Source: JACKIP01 sp963710165
GTDB lineage: Bacteria; Pseudomonadota; Alphaproteobacteria; Micavibrionales; Micavibrionaceae
Assembly (NCBI GenBank): GCA_963710165.1
Contig: CAVPYZ010000001.1
Location: forward strand, 434,001 to 498,000
Direction: 5' to 3'
Length of the DNA stretch: 64,000 bases
This document shows positions 8,362-17,105 of the stretch, in pieces. The translations under genes and the position numbers were made by a program. Numbering within the stretch: position 1 is the first letter of the stretch; each line of letters starts with the position of its first letter. A model generated the notes under the pieces. That model was given only the letters and a program-made list of their open reading frames with translations. It did not search any database and was not told the origin of the DNA.

Positions 8362-8937
8362 ATGGAGTTTGATTTAGACGACTCAGACGAGGAATTGGTT
8401 CTTCAGGTGCAAAAAGGTGACGCTGAAGCGTTTGCTATGCTCGTTTCTAGGCATACTGATTACCTTTATCGTATTGTGTGGCGTACCTATCCTGATATTC
8501 AGGAAGCCGAGGATATTGTGCAGGAATGTTTTCTAAAATTCTGGAATAAGCCCAAACAATTTGATCATTCAAAAGGAACACGGTTCCGAACATGGATAAC
8601 ACGCGTGGCCATGAATCGATCCATAGATATGGCACGAAAGAAAAAACCGACCCCAGACTATGAATATTTACTTCAGCAAAGTATGGATGATCCGAATATC
8701 CCCTTGCATGAACTAGAAAAAAAGGTTGAAAAAATGGAGTTGGAAGAGGCAATACAGCATCTGCCCGAACGCCAGCAACAAGCGCTCAACCTCTGTTTCT
8801 ACGAAGATTTAAAGCAAAAAGAAGCCGCGGAAGTGATGGATGTAAGTTTAAAGGCACTTGAATCTCTCCTGATGCGCGCAAAAAAGGCATTATATCAAAT
8901 TATGATTGATAGAAAGGCAGGTCAAAATGCGTCATGA
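8362..8937 (+). CDS. ECF-family RNA polymerase sigma factor (CnrH-like)
   Basis: The 191-residue protein has sigma region 2 (about residues 10-85, with the EAEDIVQECFLKFW segment) and region 4 (about 127-182, with LPERQQQALNLCFYED and a helix-turn-helix). There is no region 3, as in extracytoplasmic-function sigma factors. The next two genes overlap in series and encode a single-pass protein and a periplasmic metal-sensor-like protein. This order of sigma, membrane anchor and sensor resembles cnrHYX systems for nickel/cobalt or related envelope-metal responses. The actual inducer is unknown. Confidence 0.85.
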   Translation: MEFDLDDSDEELVLQVQKGDAEAFAMLVSRHTDYLYRIVWRTYPDIQEAEDIVQECFLKFWNKPKQFDHSKGTRFRTWITRVAMNRSIDMARKKKPTPDYEYLLQQSMDDPNIPLHELEKKVEKMELEEAIQHLPERQQQALNLCFYEDLKQKEAAEVMDVSLKALESLLMRAKKALYQIMIDRKAGQNAS

Positions 8938-9217
8938 ATTTAATCAAAATATGATGGGGGCACGATTAGTTCCGCCAACGCCGAAGGGGCTGGCGGATCG
9001 TATTATTGCCAAAGCACAGTATCGCCCAGTCGAGGGTAATATCTTTATGATGTTTATATTACCTCGCCCTTTTATGGTCGTAACCTTACTATTTGTTTTG
9101 AGTTTTGTTGCCGGTATCGGATTGGATTTGGGGTTCAACTCTATTGATAATCTTATGTTGAATCAGCAAGATATACTTTACGATATCGATAACACTATAT
9201 ATGTGGATACCTTATGA
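8927..9217 (+). CDS. Putative single-pass anti-sigma factor (CnrY-like)
   Basis: The 96-residue protein has a basic cytoplasmic N-terminus of about 45 residues containing PPTPKGLADRIIAKA, a pattern common at the start of short ECF anti-sigma factors, one membrane helix (about 48-68) and a short acidic periplasmic tail. The ATG at 8927, after AAAGGCAGG, overlaps the sigma gene by 11 bases; its stop overlaps the next gene as ATGA. Position and architecture suggest it holds the sigma factor at the membrane. Sequence similarity alone would not prove this. Confidence 0.6.
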   Translation: MRHEFNQNMMGARLVPPTPKGLADRIIAKAQYRPVEGNIFMMFILPRPFMVVTLLFVLSFVAGIGLDLGFNSIDNLMLNQQDILYDIDNTIYVDTL

Positions 9218-9783
9218 GCCAGAAAATCAAAATTATATTTACTTTATCCGTTTTGCTGAACGTTATTCTTTTGGGAATGATGGGCGGCGGAATGTTGCGT
9301 ATGTATAATCACATGGGAAAAGGTGACTTCCGCAAAGAAATCGAATCACTTCCTCAAGATGTACAACAAAGAATCGATATTGCCTTTCGTTCTTCCAGAC
9401 AGGAAATGCGCTCTCTATTCAAAGAGTCGCGTGAAGCCAAAGAACAGGTACGCAACAGCTTAAATGCCCAAACCTTTAATCCTGAAAACTATAAGCAGTC
9501 AATCGAGCGTTTAAACCAGATCAAATATAGAATGTTACAAGTCCAAGCAAGAAAAACAGGCAGCATTGCCGCCGAATTAAACGCTGCCGAGCGAAGACGT
9601 TTTGCCGGTTACTTGATGCGCGGGGGAAGAAAAGGTCAGTTTCAAGTAGAAGAGGGCGGACGCTCGCCGCCGCCGAAACATAGATCGCAAGCAAGTCAAC
9701 AACCTGAGCCGCGCCCACAACCTGCTCAGGTGCAGGATGAACCATTCGACCCTGTTATGCTCCCTATGCCTGAAATAGATTAA
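9214..9783 (+). CDS. Periplasmic heavy-metal sensor/resistance protein (CnrX/ZraP-like)
   Basis: The 189-residue protein has an N-terminal membrane anchor (about 5-27), a long helical periplasmic domain with the R/E/Q-rich pattern of Metal_resist proteins (SLPQDVQQRIDIAF, then RSLFKESREAKEQVRNSL and a LNAAERRRFAGYL helix), and a Pro/Gln-rich C-terminal tail. CnrX-type proteins bind divalent metal in the periplasm and release the sigma factor via CnrY. Only a few histidines are present, so metal specificity is unclear. It is the last gene of the sigma operon. Confidence 0.68.
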   Translation: MSQKIKIIFTLSVLLNVILLGMMGGGMLRMYNHMGKGDFRKEIESLPQDVQQRIDIAFRSSRQEMRSLFKESREAKEQVRNSLNAQTFNPENYKQSIERLNQIKYRMLQVQARKTGSIAAELNAAERRRFAGYLMRGGRKGQFQVEEGGRSPPPKHRSQASQQPEPRPQPAQVQDEPFDPVMLPMPEID

Positions 9784-9795
9784 ACGCGATAATGC

Positions 9796-10533
9796 TTAAA
9801 TCATCGCCATGCCGCCATTCACATGAATGGTCGCACCTGTGATATATCCCGCATCGTCACTTGCCAAGAAAGCAACCGAACTTGCAATATCTTCTGCCGT
9901 TCCCATTTTCGCCATTGGAATGGTGCCGTTTATTTTGGCCTTTTGATCATCATTCAGCGCGTCTGTCATGGCTGTCGCAATAAAGCCGGGGGCAATGCAA
10001 TTTACTGTTATGCCACGACTCGCAACCTCCGCGGCCATCGCTTTGGTCCAGCCAATCATGCCGGCCTTACTGGCAACATAATTACACTGGCCAGGATTAC
10101 CCGTCACACCGACAATAGACGCAATGTTAATAATGCGCCCGTTGCGACGTTTCATCATACCGCGCTGGACGGCACGTGCCAGCTGAAAGGGCGCTGTTAA
10201 ATTGACATCTAAAACGGATTGCCAGTCTTCATCTTTCATCCGCATGGAAAGCCCGTCACGCGTCAAACCTGCGTTATTGACCAGAATATCAACTTGACCA
10301 AGCGCTTCGTCCGCTTGTTTGATCAGGGCATCTGTTGCGCCGTCTGCAGATAAATCTGCCGCTAAGACGACGGCATGATCACCTAGCTCATCTTTCAAAC
10401 TGTTTAATTTCTCTTCATTACGACCTGAAAGTCCTACCTTCGCGCCCTGTTTAACCAGCGCACGGGCGATGGCGGCGCCGATCCCGCCTGTGGCTCCTGT
10501 GACAAGTGCTGTTTTTCCTGTTAGATCAAACAT
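9796..10533 (-). CDS. fabG: 3-oxoacyl-[acyl-carrier-protein] reductase
   Basis: This 245-residue short-chain dehydrogenase reduces beta-ketoacyl-ACP in fatty-acid elongation. It has the TGATGGIG cofactor turn (about 12-19), NNAG (about 85-88), the catalytic serine in NIASIVG, YVASK as the Y/K pair, and the PGFI segment typical of FabG. The ATG at 10533 follows AGAGGAAAA; the frame is open upstream but that part is not conserved and overlaps mdh. It is divergent from mdh and ends just beyond the metal-sensor gene. No acpP or fabF lies beside it here. Confidence 0.9.
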   Translation of the reverse strand: MFDLTGKTALVTGATGGIGAAIARALVKQGAKVGLSGRNEEKLNSLKDELGDHAVVLAADLSADGATDALIKQADEALGQVDILVNNAGLTRDGLSMRMKDEDWQSVLDVNLTAPFQLARAVQRGMMKRRNGRIINIASIVGVTGNPGQCNYVASKAGMIGWTKAMAAEVASRGITVNCIAPGFIATAMTDALNDDQKAKINGTIPMAKMGTAEDIASSVAFLASDDAGYITGATIHVNGGMAMI

Positions 10534-10553
10534 ATTTTTCCTCTTTAAATTTT

Positions 10554-10583
10554 TTGATAGCCCTATATTGTTAAAGGCATAAT
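10554..10583 (+). promoter_or_regulatory. Candidate sigma-70 promoter of mdh
   Basis: TTGATA (10554-10559), an 18-base spacer and CATAAT (10578-10583) lie about 32 bases before the mdh start. Both boxes differ from the consensus by one base. Confidence 0.45.
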
Positions 10584-10615
10584 TACAAAACATCAATGAT
10601 GAAAGGACGTCAATA

Positions 10616-11569
10616 ATGTCACGCGCAAAAATAGGATTAATAGGAGCCGGTATGATCGGGGGGACACTCGCCCATCTGGCGGGGTTAAAGGAACTCGGGG
10701 ATGTGGCACTCGTCGATATAGCCGAAGGTATCCCGCAAGGAAAAGGTCTGGATCTGGCAGAATCATCCCCTGTAGAAGGTTTTGACTGCAACTTCATGGG
10801 ATCAAATGAGTATGACGTGATTGAAGGCGCGGACGTTATTATCGTCACCGCCGGTATCCCGCGTAAACCGGGTATGAGCCGTGATGATCTGATCGAAACG
10901 AATACAAAAATTATTAATCAGGTTGGCGCAAACATCAAAAAGCACGCGCCTGATGCATTCGTTATTGTAATTACCAATCCCCTCGACGTGATGGTTGAGG
11001 TCATGCAACGTGCGACTGGTTTTGAGGCGAAAAAAGTTGTCGGTATGGCAGGCGTACTTGATTCGGCTCGTTTCCGTTATTTTTTAGCTGAAGAATTTGG
11101 TGTCTCTGTCGAAGATGTCAGCGCTTTTGTATTGGGCGGCCATGGCGATTCGATGGTGCCATTGGTACGCTATTCAACTGTTGCAGGTATTCCGCTTCCT
11201 GATCTGGTTGAAATGGGATGGTCAACACAGGATAAAATTGACGCCATTGTTAATCGCACACGTAAAGGCGGCGGGGAGATTGTGGCACTCCTCAAAAACG
11301 GATCGGCATATTACGCGCCGGCATCATCCGCTATTGCAATGGCGGAAAGCTATCTGAAAGATAAAAAGCGTGTTCTTCCCTGTGCAGCAAAACTTACAGG
11401 GCAATATGGTATTGACGGCCTTTATATTGGCGTGCCGGTTGTTATTGGAAAAGACGGCGTCGAGAAGATTATCGAGATTAAGCTAAATACAGAAGAACAA
11501 AAAATGTTTGATAGCTCGGTAGAGGCAGTTAAAGATTTAACCACAGCTATGGAAAAAGTTGCGGCTTAA
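10616..11569 (+). CDS. mdh: Malate dehydrogenase
   Basis: The 317-residue NAD-dependent enzyme interconverts malate and oxaloacetate in the TCA cycle. The N-terminal GLIGAGMIG nucleotide turn, the substrate-binding RKPGMSRDDL loop and the catalytic histidine in GGHGDSMVPL identify the LDH-like MDH type common in alphaproteobacteria. A GAAAGGA ribosome site precedes ATG 10616. It precedes sucCD and sucA by a few kilobases, as in many alphaproteobacterial TCA clusters, but an unrelated gene on the other strand separates them. A terminator closes the unit. Confidence 0.95.
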   Translation: MSRAKIGLIGAGMIGGTLAHLAGLKELGDVALVDIAEGIPQGKGLDLAESSPVEGFDCNFMGSNEYDVIEGADVIIVTAGIPRKPGMSRDDLIETNTKIINQVGANIKKHAPDAFVIVITNPLDVMVEVMQRATGFEAKKVVGMAGVLDSARFRYFLAEEFGVSVEDVSAFVLGGHGDSMVPLVRYSTVAGIPLPDLVEMGWSTQDKIDAIVNRTRKGGGEIVALLKNGSAYYAPASSAIAMAESYLKDKKRVLPCAAKLTGQYGIDGLYIGVPVVIGKDGVEKIIEIKLNTEEQKMFDSSVEAVKDLTTAMEKVAA

Positions 11570-11595
11570 CGATTATAAGTAAGAAAAGAATAAAT

Positions 11596-11622
11596 AAAAA
11601 CCCGGTACATACCGGGTTTTTT
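11596..11622. terminator. Bidirectional terminator between mdh and the convergent repeat protein gene
   Basis: AAAAACCCGGTA-CAT-ACCGGGTTTTTT forms a GC-rich stem flanked by A and T runs, so it can end transcription from either side. Confidence 0.8.
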
Positions 11623-11627
11623 CTATT

Positions 11628-13271
11628 TTATGATGCCATTGAAAGAGCGCTCATCCCTGGACCGTTATCCATACGTTCCATAAGAGGGTCTTTATAAGTG
11701 GCCGCATTTGAATTAATCGGATTATTAGCAGACATTTCAGGTGTAGGTTGTCGCGCAGGATCGCTAGGCTGCATAACCGTACCGGTTCTTGCATCATGAA
11801 ATGCACCGTCGGATATAGCACCGTTTACATATCTAGCGCCGCTTAATTCAATAACATTATCCCCCATATAAGCAGTTACAGAGGCGTAATCAGCCGGAGC
11901 ATTCAAATCTGTTACTTCAACGTCACTAGAAGAAGGCGGCAATAGATCTGCACCACTCATACCAGGTGATATAGATAGGGATGCTTCAGAAGATGGTGCG
12001 CTGTTAATATTTGCTGCCGTAGGTGTCATATCTTGTGCATATGTTTGTGCAGCTTCTGTAACCGAAACGCCCATTTCGCTTGCACGTTCAATCATTCCTG
12101 GATAACGCGCCTCAATAAGCATTTCTTGCATAGGTTCAGGAAGCATTTCTATCGATGCTAAATCAGGATTCTCTGCCGCAAGAAACTCTGTTCCCTGAGT
12201 ATGCATTTCATCTGCTGTTAATGGTTCAGCGGGAAAATTGTTAGATGGTGCGCTGTTAATATTAGCAGTTGGGGCCGGTAGCAAAGCGCCTTCCATACCA
12301 GCTTCAAGTAATTCAGACCTTAAAGACATGGCGTCCATTGCACCTTTTGAACCAGCACAAACTAGAGACCCTGCCGCTGCTGCTTGAGCTTCAATTGCAA
12401 CTGAATTATATGGAGTAGGAATTATATCTTGTGCATATGTTTGTGCAGCTTCTGTAACCGAAACGCCCATTTCGCTTGCACGTTCAATCATTACTGAATA
12501 ACGCGCCTCAATAAGCATTTCTTGCATAGGTTCAGGAAGCGTTCCTATCGATGCTAAATCAGGATTCTCTGCCGCAAGAAACTCTGTTCCTTGGCTACGC
12601 ATTTCATCTGCTGTTAATGGTTCGGCGGGAAAATTGTTAGATCCGGCAAAATAATTAGCCATTCCGTCAAGGGTATCAACTTGAATTTGCTCTTGCTCAC
12701 GATCCAACTTAATACTATCTTCTGCCGCCTCAAATTCATCCAAAGCCGCTTGCTCTGCCGCTGCTCTTTCTTCAGGCGTTTGCGCATTTCTAAAATCAGC
12801 CGCGTGTTGGTCTACACGATCAAAAGAAGCTTCAATTTCTTGCTGTAATTCGCGTCTTGCAACTATAGTTTCTTGAAACTTATTTAAAGAAAGTGCCTGA
12901 GCTGCACTAAGCCCCACACCAACGAACATAGCTGACCGCATGGATTGTTCTCGTTGTTCTTTTTTATCTGCAAGAATTTTTAGCTGATTATCACCACGTT
13001 CGTTGGCATTAGAGCCGGCATTCATGGCAATCATTTCTGCCTGTGTTGTATGAAGGGCATTATTTCCAACCAATGCAGAATAAGTCGTATGTTCGTGCGA
13101 ACCCGGATGATCAGCCGATGGTGCAAGATCTTGCTGCCCTACATTTAAACCGTTTGCATCGCCATTCGACCTATTTTGAATATCTTCTGCCTTTGCGACT
13201 TTCGTCTCAGGAGAATCATCTTCTCTTATTTCTTCAAATTCACCAAAACGACTAGTGTGGTCAGTTGCCAT
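11628..13271 (-). CDS. Large orphan protein with a duplicated 71-residue segment
   Basis: This 547-residue protein is not recognised. It is acidic and Ala/Glu/Ser-rich, with no signal peptide or clear membrane helix. A hydrophobic AMFVGVGLSAAQAL patch at about 113-126 precedes a charged coiled-coil-like region (about 130-200, with RRELQQEIEAS and PEERAAAEQAALDEFEAAE). A segment starting NNFPAEPLTADEM and ending TEAAQTYAQD occurs twice, nearly identically. Linkers are Asn/Ser/Pro-rich. The start at 13271 follows GAAAGG. It converges on mdh. The composition resembles secreted effectors or surface-associated proteins exported without a classical signal, but this is only a possibility. Confidence 0.65.
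   Translation of the reverse strand: MATDHTSRFGEFEEIREDDSPETKVAKAEDIQNRSNGDANGLNVGQQDLAPSADHPGSHEHTTYSALVGNNALHTTQAEMIAMNAGSNANERGDNQLKILADKKEQREQSMRSAMFVGVGLSAAQALSLNKFQETIVARRELQQEIEASFDRVDQHAADFRNAQTPEERAAAEQAALDEFEAAEDSIKLDREQEQIQVDTLDGMANYFAGSNNFPAEPLTADEMRSQGTEFLAAENPDLASIGTLPEPMQEMLIEARYSVMIERASEMGVSVTEAAQTYAQDIIPTPYNSVAIEAQAAAAGSLVCAGSKGAMDAMSLRSELLEAGMEGALLPAPTANINSAPSNNFPAEPLTADEMHTQGTEFLAAENPDLASIEMLPEPMQEMLIEARYPGMIERASEMGVSVTEAAQTYAQDMTPTAANINSAPSSEASLSISPGMSGADLLPPSSSDVEVTDLNAPADYASVTAYMGDNVIELSGARYVNGAISDGAFHDARTGTVMQPSDPARQPTPEMSANNPINSNAATYKDPLMERMDNGPGMSALSMAS
12030..12242 (-). repeat. Direct repeat copy 2 (in the orphan protein gene)
   Basis: A 213-base unit encoding 71 residues is nearly identical to 12426-12638, 396 bases away in the same frame. 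Differences are a few substitutions, mostly one base each. Confidence 0.85.
12426..12638 (-). repeat. Direct repeat copy 1 (in the orphan protein gene)
   Basis: This is the N-terminal copy of the 213-base unit. The high nucleotide identity indicates a recent tandem duplication or recombination within the gene. Confidence 0.85.
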
Positions 13272-13478
13272 AATACGTACCTTTCATATGTACTTTATAA
13301 TACTTCTTTTTTATCTGCTTGTCAAAAAATACGTTCTAACTTTGTTTTTTATTATTTTTAACTTAGTTTTTTATATTATTCGTTTTTCAAACATTCATGA
13401 ATAAAAAGACGGTTGAAAAAATGCAGGTAAGTGATATTCATTAATTAAAGCATAATATAATGATCAGGTAAATAAACT

Positions 13479-14682
13479 ATGAATATTCATGAATACCAAG
13501 CCAAGGAATTGCTTGCAAAGTATAACGTCGCCGTTCCAAAAGGCATACCCGCGATGAACGTGGAAGAAGCAGTCAATGCAGCAAAGGAATTGGGAAGCAG
13601 TTTATTCGTAGTCAAATCGCAAATTCACGCGGGCGGGCGCGGTGCAGGACATTTTAAAAACAATCCTGAAGGTAAAGGCGGCGTAAGACTGTGTAAAACA
13701 GTCGAAGAAGTTAAGGCTGCCGCCGAAGCGATGATGGGTCAAGTTCTTGTCACAAAGCAAACCGGTGAAGAGGGGAAAGAGGTACAGCGCCTCTATGTGA
13801 CTGATGGCGTTGATATTGATAAGGAATATTACGTATCCGTTCTGCTTGATCGTGCAACGGGTCGCGTGACCCTGATGGGATCAACAGAAGGCGGTATGGA
13901 TATTGAAGAAGTCGCGGAAAACACGCCCGAGAAAATTCATAAGGTTGCTATTGATCCTGCAACGGGTATACAGCCTTTTCACGCACGTAAAATTGCGTTT
14001 GAGCTAGGGCTTGAAGGCGCGGCAATGAAATCAGCTGTTAAATTCTTTATGCATCTTTATAAGTGTTACATGGATTTAGACGCTGAAACGATTGAGATCA
14101 ATCCGATGATTGTATCAAACGGCGAAATTATGGCACTTGATGCTAAAATGACCTTCGATGACAATGCGCTGTTCCGTCATAAAGACATTGCCGCAATGCG
14201 TGATGAGACAGAAGAAGATGAAAAAGAGCAGCAAGCCCATAAATACGATCTTTCCTATGTCGCCCTAGACGGTAATATTGGCTGTATGGTGAACGGCGCT
14301 GGTTTGGCGATGTCTACCATGGATATTATCAAACTTTATGGCGGCGAACCTGCGAACTTCCTGGATGTTGGTGGTGGCGCAGATGAGGAAAAAGTAACGG
14401 CTGCATTTAAAATTATTCTTTCTGACGAAAATGTGAAAGGTGTTCTGGTCAATATCTTTGGGCGGAATCATGAAATGCGATGTAATCGCCAAAGGCGTGA
14501 TTGCCGCAGCGAAAGAAGTTGATTTGTCTGTACCGCTGGTTGTACGTCTGGAAGGCACCAATGTTAAGCAGGGGAAAGAGATTTTAAACTCTTCCGGTCT
14601 TGATATTATTGCCGCAAATGATTTGGCAGACGCGGCGCAAAAAGTTGTGGATGCAACGAACAAAGCAGCAAAAGCTGCGTAA
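13479..14682 (+). CDS. sucC: Succinyl-CoA synthetase beta subunit (frameshifted)
   Basis: The product is the ATP-grasp beta subunit of succinyl-CoA synthetase, the substrate-level phosphorylation step of the TCA cycle. The N-terminus MNIHEYQAKELLAKYNV and the VKSQIHAGGRGAGHFK segment are typical. The frame breaks at 14458-14463: after LVNIFG the first frame runs on as nonsense and stops at 14522, while the +1 frame gives the expected GGIMKCDVIAKGVIAA and ends normally at 14682. Reading GG instead of GGG at 14460-14462 restores a full-length protein of about 400 residues. As sucD and the rest of the pathway are intact, a sequencing error is likely. Confidence 0.9.
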
Positions 14683-14706
14683 AATAGAATAAGAAAGAAA
14701 AATTGA

Positions 14707-15582
14707 ATGTCAGTACTTGTTAATAAAGATACAAAAGTGATTTGTCAGGGCTTCACAGGTTCGCAGGGAACATTCCACAGCGAGCAGGCGATTGCCTATG
14801 GAACACAAATGGTCGGGGGCGTGACCCCGGGAAAAGGTGGTAACGAACATTTGGGATTACCTGTTTTTAACACGGTTGATGAGGCAAAGCATAAGACAGG
14901 CTGTAATGCATCTGTCATATACGTGCCACCTCCTTTTGCCGCCGATTCTATTTTGGAAGCGATTGATGCAAATATTGAACTGATTATTTGTATTACGGAA
15001 GGCATCCCGGTTTTGGATATGGTGAGCGTTAAGCGCGCATTACAAGGGTCAAAGTCACGATTGATCGGCCCGAACTGTCCGGGTGTTATCACACCCGATG
15101 AATGTAAAATCGGCATTATGCCCGGTCATATTCATACACGTGGCAAAATCGGTATCGTTTCACGTTCTGGCACACTAACTTATGAAGCCGTTGCGCAGAC
15201 AGGTGCAGCAGGACTTGGGCAATCAACGTGCATTGGTATTGGTGGTGATCCCGTCAATGGGACAAACTTTATTGATTGTATCGACCTATTTATGGATGAT
15301 CCTGAAACAGAAGGTATTCTGATGATTGGTGAAATTGGCGGTACAGCAGAACTAGAAGCTTGTGACTATTACAAGTCCTTAAAGAATAAAAAACCAATTG
15401 CCGGTTTTATCGCTGGAGCAACCGCCCCTCCCGGCAAACGTATGGGCCATGCGGGTGCAATTATTTCCGGTGGTGATGATACGGCGCCTGCTAAAATGGA
15501 GGCAATGCGTCAGGCCGGATTTAAAGTATCTGAATCTCCTGCTGGTTTGGGCGACGCGATGAAAGAGGCAATGGCGGCTTAA
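14707..15582 (+). CDS. sucD: Succinyl-CoA synthetase alpha subunit
   Basis: The 291-residue CoA-binding subunit carries the phosphohistidine site in the GHAGAIISGG segment (about residues 249-258) and the N-terminal CoA-binding GFTGSQGTFH. It follows sucC after 24 bases and forms the enzyme with it. The next ATG starts directly after its TAA. Confidence 0.95.
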   Translation: MSVLVNKDTKVICQGFTGSQGTFHSEQAIAYGTQMVGGVTPGKGGNEHLGLPVFNTVDEAKHKTGCNASVIYVPPPFAADSILEAIDANIELIICITEGIPVLDMVSVKRALQGSKSRLIGPNCPGVITPDECKIGIMPGHIHTRGKIGIVSRSGTLTYEAVAQTGAAGLGQSTCIGIGGDPVNGTNFIDCIDLFMDDPETEGILMIGEIGGTAELEACDYYKSLKNKKPIAGFIAGATAPPGKRMGHAGAIISGGDDTAPAKMEAMRQAGFKVSESPAGLGDAMKEAMAA

Positions 15583-16050
15583 ATGAAATGGATATTGGCG
15601 GCATTTGTTTGTATACTTTTAACAATGCCGGCAATATCTCAAGATAAAATGACGCCAGATGATCTTGCTTGGAAAGCACGCATCATTTTAGTCAAGGCGC
15701 ATGAAGGTTCACCTTCACTGAAAAATCAGATCAAAATCATAGAAGATAACAATCAGGCTTTTAAAGAAAGAGATATTATTATTCTTTTCATGAGGGACAA
15801 GACGCTATCGACAAATAATTTGTTAAATGCTTTTCCTCTGCCATCTATCTTGGATGAAAACTGGTATGAATGGATAAAGGGCTTTATTCATGGAAACACA
15901 TATAAAGCGTCGGTTTTGCTCATTGGTAAAGATGGTGGTTTGAAGCGAATATGGACTGGAAACGATTTGCCCGTACAGTCTCAGGAAATTTTTGAAGTGA
16001 TCGATTCGATGCCGATGCGCCAACAAGAAATTCAAAATAAAGACGAATAA
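15583..16050 (+). CDS. DUF4174-family periplasmic protein
   Basis: The 155-residue precursor has a signal peptide (cleavage near residue 20, after PAIS) and a thioredoxin-fold-like DUF4174 body: a strand-like RIILVKAH, a D/E-rich helix QNNQAFKERDIII and a late VLLIGKDGGLKRIW strand. The function of DUF4174 is unknown. Its ATG directly abuts the sucD stop, so it is probably cotranscribed with sucCD. Confidence 0.7.
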   Translation: MKWILAAFVCILLTMPAISQDKMTPDDLAWKARIILVKAHEGSPSLKNQIKIIEDNNQAFKERDIIILFMRDKTLSTNNLLNAFPLPSILDENWYEWIKGFIHGNTYKASVLLIGKDGGLKRIWTGNDLPVQSQEIFEVIDSMPMRQQEIQNKDE

Positions 16051-16102
16051 AAACCAAAAATAGACTCTTTGTCATTTTTAAAATCTCTGTTACAAATATT
16101 CT

Positions 16103-16642
16103 ATGGTGAATTTAAACAGCTTTAGCGAAGAAGAAAAAACGCTTCTTATCAAATTACCTTTTCAAGTCGGGGTGAATATATCCGAATCTGATGATGATGG
16201 TGGTGATGATAATGAGGCGTTAGAGATGGACGCATTGGCACGAATTATCCGTTTATTGCCAGGACTTTATAAAAATGCGCCACTAACGCAAGAAATCCTC
16301 ATTCAGACAAGAGAAGGACAAGAAAACTGGAGCGAATGGAAAAAAGGAAGCTTCGATTTAAATAGCGAATGCACAAAAGCCATAGCTCTTTTAAAATCCA
16401 AAGCGGATGAATCAGAAGCAAGGGCCTTTAGAAAAGCTCTGTTGGAAGTGGCAGATACAGTTGCGCGTGCGGCGGGTGAAGGTGCTATGCTAGAAATCAG
16501 GCACGAGCCAGATTCCTCGTTCTTACGCTTTATCAAGAAGGCAATGTTATCTCTCGGGATGATAAAGGATGACGATTCTGCAAATATTTCTGTAGCAGAG
16601 CAAGCTGCAATCGAAAAAATCGATGCGGCTCTATCCATTTAA
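16103..16642 (+). CDS. Hypothetical helical protein
   Basis: This 179-residue soluble protein is not recognised with confidence. It is largely helical and acidic, with a DDDGGDD cluster at about 30-36 and Ala/Glu-rich helices later (EARAFRKALLEVADTVARAAGEGA). The alternating helical pattern and the early acidic cluster faintly recall TerB-like domains. It is downstream of the sucCD unit on the same strand, 52 bases after the DUF4174 gene. Confidence 0.55.
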   Translation: MVNLNSFSEEEKTLLIKLPFQVGVNISESDDDGGDDNEALEMDALARIIRLLPGLYKNAPLTQEILIQTREGQENWSEWKKGSFDLNSECTKAIALLKSKADESEARAFRKALLEVADTVARAAGEGAMLEIRHEPDSSFLRFIKKAMLSLGMIKDDDSANISVAEQAAIEKIDAALSI

Positions 16643-16650
16643 TTTTTTAA

Positions 16651-16989
16651 TTACTCGGCTTCAATAAAGATATTTGAATCATTTGAAAGGCGAATGATTT
16701 CTTCTGCTTCCAGTACGCTATCATCGAATTCACCGACCACTTTAATGTGATTGCCAACTTTTATCAGATCATCCAAAACAATATCATCAAGATTAACATC
16801 TTCGGTATCAACTGTTAAAAACTCATCTTCTCCGATTTGAAGCGTTAGTTGCTCAATACCCATTTCAACAACTTTACCGCTCGCAATGCTTTGTCCAAAC
16901 TCGTCGCTGATGACCAGACTTTGGGCAGAGCTAATGGATGATGTAAATAATGCTGCAATGAAGCAGGTACTCATAAATAATTTTTTCAT
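16651..16989 (-). CDS. Small secreted protein, possibly OB-fold
   Basis: The 112-residue precursor has a good signal peptide ending SSAQS and an acidic, beta-rich mature part (GKVVEMGIEQLTLQIGEDEFLTVD, then HIKVVGEFDDSVLEAEEIIRL) that looks like a small OB or SH3-type barrel similar to DUF5666 domains. An AAGGAG ribosome site precedes the ATG. It is divergent from the sigma-54 promoter and microprotein at 17057-17240. No function is assigned. Confidence 0.65.
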   Translation of the reverse strand: MKKLFMSTCFIAALFTSSISSAQSLVISDEFGQSIASGKVVEMGIEQLTLQIGEDEFLTVDTEDVNLDDIVLDDLIKVGNHIKVVGEFDDSVLEAEEIIRLSNDSNIFIEAE

Positions 16990-17056
16990 TGTAATCTCCT
17001 TATGCTTTTCAAACAGATAGAAAAATCAAAAGTTCCAAAAAGGGAATATTTAAAAC

Positions 17057-17072
17057 TGGCACACTCTTTGCA
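17057..17072 (+). promoter_or_regulatory. Sigma-54 (RpoN) promoter
   Basis: TGGCACACTCTTTGCA carries the -24 TGGCAC and -12 TTGCA elements with GG and GC separated by exactly ten bases, as the RpoN consensus requires. Transcription would start near 17084, just before the ribosome site of the 44-residue ORF. Confidence 0.7.
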
Positions 17073-17105
17073 TTATGTAAATTATAACAAATAACGGAGA
17101 TGACC

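Noticed and set aside
10531..10848. Long N-terminal extension of fabG
   Set aside because: The extension is Ser/Pro-rich, overlaps mdh antisense and lacks conservation; ATG 10533 has a good ribosome site and matches FabG N-termini.
13413..13461. TTGAAA and TATAAT upstream of sucC as a promoter
   Set aside because: The boxes are about 37 bases apart, far more than the 16-18 needed.
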